The notes below the pieces were generated by a model. It searched no databases and was not told the origin of the DNA. It saw only the letters and a list, made by a program, of their open reading frames with translations. Source: an uncultured Nitrosomonadales bacterium (GTDB taxonomy: Bacteria > Pseudomonadota > Gammaproteobacteria > Burkholderiales > Methylophilaceae). Taken from it: a stretch of 6,026 nucleotides of DNA. Within the stretch, counting starts at the first letter, position 1. Every line of letters begins with the position of its first letter. The position numbers and the translations under genes are program-made. The stretch is from the NCBI GenBank assembly GCA_946481065.1, contig CAMLMA010000107.1, forward strand, positions 1-6,026. Reading direction: 5' to 3'. Shown here in pieces: positions 1 to 5,342 of this stretch.

Positions 1-462
1 GATCGCATCCGCTGCGCTACGCCAGTTGTCTTCCTTGAGGTCAGCGATGCAGCCGGGCAAGCCGGCAAGCAAGCGGCCCATGGGCAGGGGTTCGAGGATG
101 ACGCCGGTGGAGAACGGCAGGACTTGCTCGGGTCGGCATGCCAGTAGCGCCGCCAGCTCTGCACAAGTCGCGCGGGCGTCCTGCAGGCCCGGTTCCCCGG
201 TGCCTGCGTTGGCGTTGCCGGTATTGACCACCAAGGCGCGGATGCCGGTGTCTTGCGCCAAATGTGACTTGCATAGCGTGACCGGGGCCGCGCAGAAACG
301 GTTCTTGGTGAATACGCCTGCCACCCGCGTACCTTCCGCCAGTTTCATCACCAGCATGTCCTTGCGGTCTGGCTTGCGGATACCGGCCTTGGCGATACCG
401 AGCTGGACACCCTTGACGGGCAGAAGGTCTTGCGCCTGTGGCGCGGATAGATTCACGGGCAT
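1..462 (-). CDS. argJ: ArgJ, glutamate N-acetyltransferase (N-terminal part, cut by window edge)
   Basis: ArgJ moves the acetyl group of N-acetylornithine to glutamate, the recycling step of arginine biosynthesis; bifunctional forms also use acetyl-CoA. It acts in the cytoplasm. The 154 residues seen match the start of the family: a KGVQLG-type opening near residues 17-22, [11 protein letters not shown] at 51-61, the glycine/asparagine-rich [12 protein letters not shown] at 78-89, and PFSTGVI at 116-122. In that last motif Thr119-Gly120 correspond to the oxyanion-hole Thr-Gly pair known in this family. The self-cleavage site with its catalytic threonine lies near residue 190 in the family (about 400 residues in all) and is therefore outside the window, so mono- versus bifunctional activity cannot be judged. 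The ATG at 460-462 is chosen because a GAAAG ribosome-binding sequence lies just upstream and the reading frame shows family similarity from its first residues. The gene diverges from the ATPase gene at 603. Confidence 0.95.
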   Translation of the reverse strand, partial: MPVNLSAPQAQDLLPVKGVQLGIAKAGIRKPDRKDMLVMKLAEGTRVAGVFTKNRFCAAPVTLCKSHLAQDTGIRALVVNTGNANAGTGEPGLQDARATCAELAALLACRPEQVLPFSTGVILEPLPMGRLLAGLPGCIADLKEDNWRSAADAI

Positions 463-493
463 GGTGACTTTCGATGAGGATGGCAAAGCACCG

Positions 494-499
494 ATTTTA
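494..499 (-). promoter_or_regulatory. Possible -10 box for argJ
   Basis: Read on the minus strand this is TAAAAT, five of six matches to the sigma-70 -10 consensus. It sits about 31 bases before the argJ ATG, which would give a short leader of roughly 25 bases. I see no convincing -35 box at 16-18 bases upstream, so this is a suggestion from position and composition only. Confidence 0.35.
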
Positions 500-534
500 C
501 CGCATTCGATGGCGGAATTAGGGCGGCCGCAGAA

Positions 535-540
535 TTGACA
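535..540 (+). promoter_or_regulatory. Possible -35 box for the GAF-ATPase gene
   Basis: TTGACA, a perfect sigma-70 -35 consensus, lies 62 bases before the ATG at 603 in the divergent spacer. The downstream partner is unclear: the hexamer at normal spacing (about 557-563) is poor. GATAGT at 555-560, preceded by TG one base away (extended -10 form), is only 14 bases downstream, which is short. A promoter for the plus-strand gene must lie in or near this spacer unless transcription comes from elsewhere, but its exact form is not resolved. Confidence 0.3.
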
Positions 541-560
541 TTGAGGCAAGCTGTGATAGT

Positions 561-575
561 GTTGGCATATCCAAC
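561..575. repeat. Short inverted repeat in the argJ/ATPase spacer
   Basis: GTTGG (561-565) and CCAAC (571-575) are perfect inverted arms around the five bases CATAT. The element sits between the possible promoter and the ribosome-binding site of the gene at 603, where an operator would lie. Five-base arms can occur by chance, so function is inference from position. Confidence 0.3.
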
Positions 576-602
576 GTCTCAGCTGCTCAGGGGTCAACCT
601 GC

Positions 603-2984
603 ATGAACAATCCCGCTGTCGTACAGGAAAAAGAAGCGGCCAGCCTCACGGAGATGGGCAACAAGCTCGCCTTCACCAAAAAGCTGCAGGCCGTCACCAA
701 CAAGATCCACGCCACCCGCAACATCGACGAGATCATCCTCGAGGTCAGCCAGGACATCCGCGCGCTATTCGAAGCCGAACGACTCACACTGTACGTGACG
801 AACGATGACGAGTCCGCCATCGTCTCCAAGGTCAAGACCGGGCTCAACGAATTCAAGGAACTGAAGCTCGCCATCAACCCGCAGAGCATCGCCGGTTATG
901 TCGCCTTCAACAAGAGCATCCTCAACATCGCCGATGTCTACGACGATGCCGAGCTGGAAAGGATCAGCCCGGAGATCCATTTCCTCAAGGAAGTCGACAA
1001 GAAGACCGGCTTCCGCACCAAGCAGATGCTGATCTTCCCTATCCTGAGCCAGGAAGACAGTGCGCTCATGGGGGTGGTGCAGGTGATCAACACCATGTCT
1101 GGCCTGCCGTTCCCGCAGATGGCGGAAGAAGGCGCGCCGGAGCTGGCAAAGACACTGGCGATCGCGCTCAGCCAGCGACAGGCGCCGATCGGCGTGGTCA
1201 AGACCAAGTTCGATACCCTGGTCAGCGAAGGCATCATTTCCAGCACTGAACTCGAACTGGCGCAACGCTCGGCCCGCAAGAAAGGGAAGGATCTCGAAGA
1301 GGTCCTGATCGAGGAGTTCCAGGTCAAACCCACGGATATCGGCAAATCACTCGCCACATTCTTCGGTGTCGCGCTGGAGCCGTTCAAGGTCGACCGCGTC
1401 AAGCCGATGGATCTGTTGAAGAATCTCAAGCCGGATTACGTCATGAGCAACGGCTGGTTGCCGATCGACGAGACCAAGGAAGAGGGGCTGGTCATCCTCA
1501 CCACCGATCCTGAGAAAGTGCGCGCCTCGCGCATCGTCAGCAACATCTTCCCGCGTCATGCCAAGATCACCTACCGGGTTTGCCTGCATCGTGACTTCAG
1601 CAACACGGTCAACCAGTTCTATGGCGTCAGCGGTCTATCTGGCGACATCGACGATATCCTCTCGACCATGGGCGAGGACGAGGAGGACAGCGGCGGCATC
1701 GGCGCCGAGGATATCTCGGCCGCTGCCGACAACGAGCTGGTCAAGCTCGTCAACAAGATCATCATCGACGCCTATAACCAAGGCGCGTCCGACATCCATA
1801 TCGAGCCTTATCCGGACAAGGGCAAGACCGAAGTGCGCTTCCGCAAGGACGGCACACTGGTCAATTACATCGAGATCCCACCCAGCTATCGCAACGCCAT
1901 CGTTGCCCGCATCAAGATCATGTGCGACCTTGATATCGCCGAGCGGCGCAAACCACAGGACGGCAAGATCAAGTTCAAGAAGTTCGGCCCGCTCGATATC
2001 GAACTGCGCGTCGCCACCATCCCCACTGCGGGGGGCATCGAAGATATCGTCATGCGCATCCTGGCGGCAGGCAAGCCGATCCCGCTCGACAAGCTCGGGC
2101 TCTCAGAGCACAACAACAAGAAGCTGAAGGAGCTGGTCGCCAAGCCCTACGGCCTGTTCTTCGTCTGCGGCCCGACCGGTTCGGGCAAGACCACCACGCT
2201 GCATTCTGCGCTGGGCTTCATCAACACCCCGGAAACCAAGATATGGACCGCGGAGGACCCGGTCGAGATCACGCAGAAGGGCCTGCGCCAGGTGCAGGTC
2301 AACAAGAAGGCTGGCCTGGATTTCGCCATGGTGATGAAGGCGTTCCTGCGTGCCGACCCGGACGTCATCATGGTCGGCGAGATGCGCGACAAGGAAACGG
2401 TCTCCACCGGCATCGAGGCCTCGCTCACCGGCCACCTGGTATTCGCCACGCTGCATACCAATAGCGCGCCTGAATCCATCGTGCGCCTGCTCGACATGGG
2501 GATGGATCCATTCAATTTCGCCGATGCCATGCTCGGCATCCTGGCCCAGCGCCTGGGCAAGCGTCTGTGCGAATGCAAGAAGGCCTATACGCCCGATGCC
2601 AACGAGATCAAGGGCATGCTCAACGAATACTGCGAGGAACTGAAGAACACCTCCAGCTGGAAGAAGGATCCGGAGGCCGCCTACAAAGCGGTCTACCAGA
2701 ATTGGGTCAAGAGTTTTGGCAACGACAAGGGTCAGCTCACGCTATACAAGGCGATCGGCTGTGACAAATGCAACAGCAGCGGCTACAAGGGACGCGTCGG
2801 TCTGCACGAGCTGCTGGAAGGCACCGACGCCATCAAGAAGAACATCCAGGAACATGCTCGGGTGGCCGACATGTTCGCCACAGCGCTGGAGGACGGCATG
2901 CGCACGCTGAAACAGGATGGGATCGAGAAAGTATTGCAAGGCGTCACGGACATGAAACAGGTCCGCGCCGTCTGCATCAAATAA
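603..2984 (+). CDS. GAF-domain PilB/GspE-family assembly ATPase
   Basis: A cytoplasmic hexameric ATPase of the type that drives assembly of type IV pili, type II secretion pseudopili or MSHA-like pili. The 793 residues divide into a GAF sensor domain (about 35-190), an MshEN/GspE-N-like helical domain (about 200-340), an acidic linker (348-370, with GEDEED at 357-362) and the secretion ATPase core (about 376-793). Core motifs are intact: [10 protein letters not shown] at 445-454, Walker A GPTGSGKT at 523-530, Asp box TAEDPVE at 549-555, Walker B region [14 protein letters not shown] at 583-596, and His box [14 protein letters not shown] at 609-622. A cysteine module at C656, C658, C720 and C723 marks it as an assembly (PilB/GspE) rather than retraction (PilT) ATPase, though its first pair is CxC instead of CxxC. 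The start at 603 has AGGGG nine bases upstream. It is longer than ordinary PilB or GspE (about 500-570 residues) because of the GAF domain. No pilin, PilC/GspF or peptidase gene is in the window, so its machine is unknown. A diguanylate cyclase gene follows 85 bases downstream. The family call is firm; the specific system is not. Confidence 0.93.
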   Translation: MNNPAVVQEKEAASLTEMGNKLAFTKKLQAVTNKIHATRNIDEIILEVSQDIRALFEAERLTLYVTNDDESAIVSKVKTGLNEFKELKLAINPQSIAGYVAFNKSILNIADVYDDAELERISPEIHFLKEVDKKTGFRTKQMLIFPILSQEDSALMGVVQVINTMSGLPFPQMAEEGAPELAKTLAIALSQRQAPIGVVKTKFDTLVSEGIISSTELELAQRSARKKGKDLEEVLIEEFQVKPTDIGKSLATFFGVALEPFKVDRVKPMDLLKNLKPDYVMSNGWLPIDETKEEGLVILTTDPEKVRASRIVSNIFPRHAKITYRVCLHRDFSNTVNQFYGVSGLSGDIDDILSTMGEDEEDSGGIGAEDISAAADNELVKLVNKIIIDAYNQGASDIHIEPYPDKGKTEVRFRKDGTLVNYIEIPPSYRNAIVARIKIMCDLDIAERRKPQDGKIKFKKFGPLDIELRVATIPTAGGIEDIVMRILAAGKPIPLDKLGLSEHNNKKLKELVAKPYGLFFVCGPTGSGKTTTLHSALGFINTPETKIWTAEDPVEITQKGLRQVQVNKKAGLDFAMVMKAFLRADPDVIMVGEMRDKETVSTGIEASLTGHLVFATLHTNSAPESIVRLLDMGMDPFNFADAMLGILAQRLGKRLCECKKAYTPDANEIKGMLNEYCEELKNTSSWKKDPEAAYKAVYQNWVKSFGNDKGQLTLYKAIGCDKCNSSGYKGRVGLHELLEGTDAIKKNIQEHARVADMFATALEDGMRTLKQDGIEKVLQGVTDMKQVRAVCIK

Positions 2985-3054
2985 TCCGTCTTATAAATCG
3001 GTCTTTTGCCGCCCTGTGCGGCACCTGCTGCGATCGGGGAGTCTTTTAGATGTC

Positions 3055-3060
3055 GAGGAG
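3055..3060 (+). promoter_or_regulatory. Ribosome-binding site fixing the cyclase start at 3070
   Basis: GAGGAG lies nine bases before the ATG at 3070. This decides the start: the reading frame is open further upstream to a GTG at 3016, but that codon has no comparable Shine-Dalgarno sequence and would add 18 residues with no family character ahead of the PAS domain. Confidence 0.8.
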
Positions 3061-3069
3061 AAGACTTTT

Positions 3070-4518
3070 ATGGACAAGGACAAGATCATACCGTTAACCA
3101 AGTCCGCGGAAAGCTCACAGGAAGCGGATTTCCGCATCGTCGCCGAAGATGCGCCCGTCATGCTCTGGCTGACCAATGCCGAAGGCAAGGTCGTCTTCAC
3201 AAACTCCAAGTGGAAACGCTTCGTCGGGCGCGAAAAACAGCCAGGCCAGGTCGGCGGCGACGCCTGGATCGAGGCCCTGCATCCCGACGATCTCGCGGCT
3301 TGCATGCATATCTTCAACGAAGCATTCGCCAACCATCAGCACTTCGATATGGAATATCGCCTGCGCAGGGCGGATGGCCAATATCGTTATGTATTGGACA
3401 CAGGTGAGCCGTATATCAACAAGGAAGGCAAGTTCGCCGGATTCATCGGATCGTCGACCGATATCACCGACCGCAAGAACCACGAGAACCAGCTCCGGCT
3501 TTCCCAGCTTGAGATGGCCCAGCATAACCGTGAGATGCAGTTCATCAACGAGCTTAACTCCTACCTGCAAGTCTGTCGTTCGCTGGAAGAGACGCACGCC
3601 ATCATCCAGCATTACGCGCGCAAGATATTCGCCGACTATTCGGGCGTGCTCTACCTGTTCGACGAAAACCACGCGACCGTCGAAGCTGTCGTGCACTGGG
3701 GGGATGAGGAGCATCCGCCGGCCCAGTTCATCGCGCCCGACGATTGCTGGGGCTTGCGCCAGGGCAAGCTGCACAGCGCCGACAACACGGATAACGTCAT
3801 TGTGTGCAATCACATCCAGGGGCCTTGTGAACACGGCTACGTTTGCGCGCCGGTGATCGCCCAGGGCGAGATGATCGGGGTGCTCTCCGTGATTCTGGGA
3901 GACGGCCGCGAGGGCGCGGTGCCGCGCTCACCGGAATCGGTGACGCGACTGATCGCGATGGCGGCCGATAACCTGGCCATGGCGCTGGTCAGTCTGAAAC
4001 TGCGCGAGGCATTGCGCAGTCGCTCGGTGCGCGACCCCTTGACGACACTGTTCAACCGCCGCTACCTGGAAGAGACCCTGACGCGCGAATTATCGAACAG
4101 CCAGCGCAACAACCAGAACCTGGGACTCATCATGCTGGATATCGATCATTTCAAGCACTACAACGATACCCATGGTCATGACGCCGGTGACTTCGTGCTC
4201 CAGCAGATCGCCGAGCTACTGCGATCCAAGCTCCGCCTCGGCGATATCGCGTGCCGTTATGGCGGTGAGGAGTTGATCATGGTGATGCCGGGCGCGACGA
4301 AACAGATCACGGCGAACCGCGCGGAGTTGATGCGTGCGGCCATCGCACAGCATGAATTCGTCTACAAGGGAAAACCGCTGGACAGAGTCACCGCCTCTTT
4401 TGGCGTCTCCAATTACCCGACGGACGGTGAGCACGGTGAGACCCTGATCAAGCGTGCCGACGAAGCCCTGTACGACGCCAAGGCTGCCGGGCGAAACTGC
4501 GTGAAACTGACCGAATAG
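3070..4518 (+). CDS. Diguanylate cyclase with PAS and GAF sensor domains
   Basis: Predicted to make c-di-GMP from two GTP under control of two sensory domains. The 482 residues run: PAS domain of the PAS_3 type (about 21-136, ending in DITDRK), a charged helical linker (about 137-165), a GAF domain (about 168-312), and a GGDEF domain (about 318-482). In the last, DPLTTLFNRRYLEE starts at 322, the metal-binding Asp357 opens DIDHFKHYNDTHGHDAGD, and the active-site loop is GGEEL at 398-402. An RxxD inhibitory site (R389-D392) sits at the usual five-residue distance, so product feedback inhibition is expected. The fifth loop residue is Leu rather than Phe, a conservative change; the catalytic GGEE residues are present. 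No transmembrane segment or signal peptide is visible, so it should be cytoplasmic. The GAF domain holds an unusual set of Cys and His residues (C226, C246, H248, C253, H255, C259). The gene follows the GAF-ATPase gene on the same strand and may be cotranscribed with it. Confidence 0.93.
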   Translation: MDKDKIIPLTKSAESSQEADFRIVAEDAPVMLWLTNAEGKVVFTNSKWKRFVGREKQPGQVGGDAWIEALHPDDLAACMHIFNEAFANHQHFDMEYRLRRADGQYRYVLDTGEPYINKEGKFAGFIGSSTDITDRKNHENQLRLSQLEMAQHNREMQFINELNSYLQVCRSLEETHAIIQHYARKIFADYSGVLYLFDENHATVEAVVHWGDEEHPPAQFIAPDDCWGLRQGKLHSADNTDNVIVCNHIQGPCEHGYVCAPVIAQGEMIGVLSVILGDGREGAVPRSPESVTRLIAMAADNLAMALVSLKLREALRSRSVRDPLTTLFNRRYLEETLTRELSNSQRNNQNLGLIMLDIDHFKHYNDTHGHDAGDFVLQQIAELLRSKLRLGDIACRYGGEELIMVMPGATKQITANRAELMRAAIAQHEFVYKGKPLDRVTASFGVSNYPTDGEHGETLIKRADEALYDAKAAGRNCVKLTE

Positions 4519-4676
4519 CCCCTCAATAGAGGCGCAGCCGAGCAGGCATCCTGATCGCTGGCCGTATGAAGCGCAAGATGAGCGCACAAGTTCGGCTGCA
4601 GGCGCAGTCCACTGCTGGCTGCGCGCTGGAAGACGACTGCGACGTCACAACATGCACATCGCTCAATGAAGCATTG
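4519..4676. other. Stretch without a gene between convergent units
   Basis: No convincing coding region, RNA gene or plus-strand intrinsic terminator is seen here. The stretch contains a small CCTC-AATA-GAGG hairpin just after the cyclase stop (4521-4532), an eight-base perfect inverted repeat GCAGCCGA (4534-4541) / TCGGCTGC (4592-4599), and a direct repeat GGCGCAG (4531-4537 and 4601-4607). None is followed by a T-run on the plus strand, so how the cyclase transcript ends is not shown. Confidence 0.5.
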
Positions 4677-4703
4677 AAACAAAAAAACCGGCAAGCGCCG
4701 GTT
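4677..4703 (-). terminator. Intrinsic terminator after the DUF1289 gene
   Basis: Read on the minus strand, AACCGGC-GCTT-GCCGGTT forms a perfect seven-base stem with a four-base loop (4686-4703). The T-run begins within the end of the stem and continues beyond it (4681-4687, then G and TTT). It starts 28 bases beyond the stop codon of the gene at 4732-4935, the right place to end that transcript and any read-through from the ammonium transporter genes. On the plus strand the hairpin has no following T-run, so it is not expected to act for the cyclase gene. Confidence 0.88.
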
Positions 4704-4731
4704 CATTGTAGTGCACCGCCAAGGCTGTGTT

Positions 4732-4935
4732 TTAGTCGAATACCGCGAGATCGATCTGGCGTTGCTCGCAGGCGCTGACCGTGTCCTTGCGTTCGGCATC
4801 GGTCATATCCCACCAGTTACGGATCTCGTCGATCGTCCGGTAACAACCGAGACAGTAACCGCTCTCTTCACTCATGGCACAGATGCCGACACAAGGGGAT
4901 TGGACCGTCTCGCCATTGGTTTCCTGCATGCTCAT
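4732..4935 (-). CDS. DUF1289 family small cysteine protein
   Basis: A 67-residue protein of the DUF1289 family, which is widespread in proteobacteria and has no firmly established function. The family signature is clear: SPCVGIC at 13-19, then YCLGCYRTIDEI at 27-38, a tryptophan pair at 41-42, and DMTDAERK at 43-50. The four cysteines C15, C19, C28 and C31 (CxxxC and CxxC) are arranged as if to bind a metal such as zinc or an iron-sulfur centre; that is inference from spacing. No signal peptide or membrane segment is visible. The ATG at 4933-4935 has a GGTGA sequence just upstream; a second in-frame ATG two codons later is possible. The gene lies downstream of the transporter and small-protein genes on the same strand, with a 68-base gap that contains a consensus -10 box, and it is followed by a strong terminator. 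Confidence 0.9.
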   Translation of the reverse strand: MSMQETNGETVQSPCVGICAMSEESGYCLGCYRTIDEIRNWWDMTDAERKDTVSACEQRQIDLAVFD

Positions 4936-4966
4936 CGCTTCACCGATTCAAAAAAGCCAAAGCGGC

Positions 4967-4972
4967 ATTATA
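4967..4972 (-). promoter_or_regulatory. Consensus -10 box upstream of the DUF1289 gene
   Basis: On the minus strand this reads TATAAT, a perfect sigma-70 -10 hexamer, 31 bases before the ATG. No good -35 box is found at 16-18 bases upstream and there is no TGn extension, so the promoter may be weak or activator-dependent. Two copies of the eight-mer GCCGCTTT (minus strand; 4977-4984 and 4959-4966) flank it, 18 bases apart. Confidence 0.55.
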
Positions 4973-4992
4973 GCGAAAAGCGGCCACCGGCG

Positions 4993-5012
4993 TTGCGCGT
5001 GATTCAGCGCAA
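4993..5012 (-). repeat. Inverted repeat over the stop codon of the small-protein gene
   Basis: TTGCGC (minus strand 5012-5007) and GCGCAA (4998-4993) are perfect six-base arms around an eight-base loop that holds the stop codon TGA. No T-run follows, so it is not an intrinsic terminator. It could stabilise an mRNA end or be chance. Confidence 0.3.
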
Positions 5013-5342
5013 GGCACCGATGTAGCGGCTCGCCGTCGCCGACAGATCCTCCTCTGCCGGCTCCTCGAACACCGGCAGCTGGCCGACATCGGTTTTGGTT
5101 TCAGCGACCGCAACCTTGGCCGGAGACGCCGGGATGGGTGCCGGAGCCCCGGACAGCAGCGCTTCGTAACGGTCTGCATAGTGCCTGATCTCCTCAGACC
5201 CTTGCTGACGCGCCAGCTGGATCACCTCACGCGCGTATTCCTCGTTGCGGCTCATCCATTCGACATCGATCACGCGGTTGGCGCTGCGCCGCAGGCTCAC
5301 ATACAGGTGAGCAGCGATCCCGGTCTTTTCGGCTTCAGTCAT
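5004..5342 (-). CDS. Uncharacterised small protein coupled to the ammonium transporter
   Basis: A 112-residue protein I cannot assign to a named family. Residues 1-65 look like a compact, charged, mainly helical domain: AAHLYVSLRR at 10-19, then VIDVEWMSRNEEYAREVIQLAR and HYADRYEALL, as two or three amphipathic helices. A Pro/Ala-rich, likely disordered stretch (about 66-100) follows, and a short ordered-looking tail, ASRYIGALR, ends the protein. There is no signal peptide, membrane segment or cysteine, so it should be cytoplasmic. The ATG at 5340-5342 shares its A with the TGA stop of the transporter gene (TGATG), and GAAAGGG lies seven bases upstream within the transporter coding sequence. 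Tight translational coupling is therefore likely. An in-frame GTG one codon earlier (5343-5345) is an alternative start. AmtB is commonly paired with the PII protein GlnK; this protein is not PII, showing none of its sequence features. A role with the transporter is inferred only from gene arrangement. Confidence 0.8.
   Translation of the reverse strand: MTEAEKTGIAAHLYVSLRRSANRVIDVEWMSRNEEYAREVIQLARQQGSEEIRHYADRYEALLSGAPAPIPASPAKVAVAETKTDVGQLPVFEEPAEEDLSATASRYIGALR

Noticed and set aside
26..538. Long plus-strand open frame opposite argJ
   Set aside because: It is antisense to a clear ArgJ coding frame, is rich in Ser/Arg/Pro/Ala as shadow frames of GC-rich genes are, and shows no domain.
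563..577. TGGCATATCCAACGT as a sigma-54 promoter
   Set aside because: The GG of the -24 element is present but the GC of the -12 element is missing at the required spacing.
765..1429. Minus-strand open frames opposite the GAF and MshEN part of the ATPase
   Set aside because: Shadows of the ATPase gene; the plus frame carries all the conserved motifs.
2565..2775. Possible frameshift or sequencing error at the CxC motif
   Set aside because: The frame stays open through the His box, both cysteine pairs and the normal C-terminus, so there is no frameshift; at most one codon differs from the canonical motif.
2992..2997. TATAAA as a -10 box for the cyclase gene
   Set aside because: No acceptable -35 lies at 16-18 bases upstream, and AT-rich hexamers are expected by chance; read-through from the ATPase gene is equally possible.
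3008..3022. GCCGC-CCTGT-GCGGC hairpin between the ATPase and cyclase genes, considered as a terminator
   Set aside because: The stem is only five bases and no T-run follows on the plus strand; the T-run precedes it. On the minus strand it would be followed by A residues.
3016..3069. GTG start at 3016 for the cyclase
   Set aside because: It lacks a ribosome-binding site, while the ATG at 3070 has GAGGAG at ideal spacing; the extra 18 residues add no recognisable sequence.
3115..3834. 239-codon minus-strand open frame inside the cyclase gene
   Set aside because: It mirrors the real PAS-GAF frame on the other strand, has no recognisable domain, and has no plausible promoter or ribosome-binding site.
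4566..4778. 70-codon plus-strand frame between the cyclase and the DUF1289 gene
   Set aside because: It runs through the minus-strand terminator and into the DUF1289 gene, has no family character and lacks a Shine-Dalgarno sequence.
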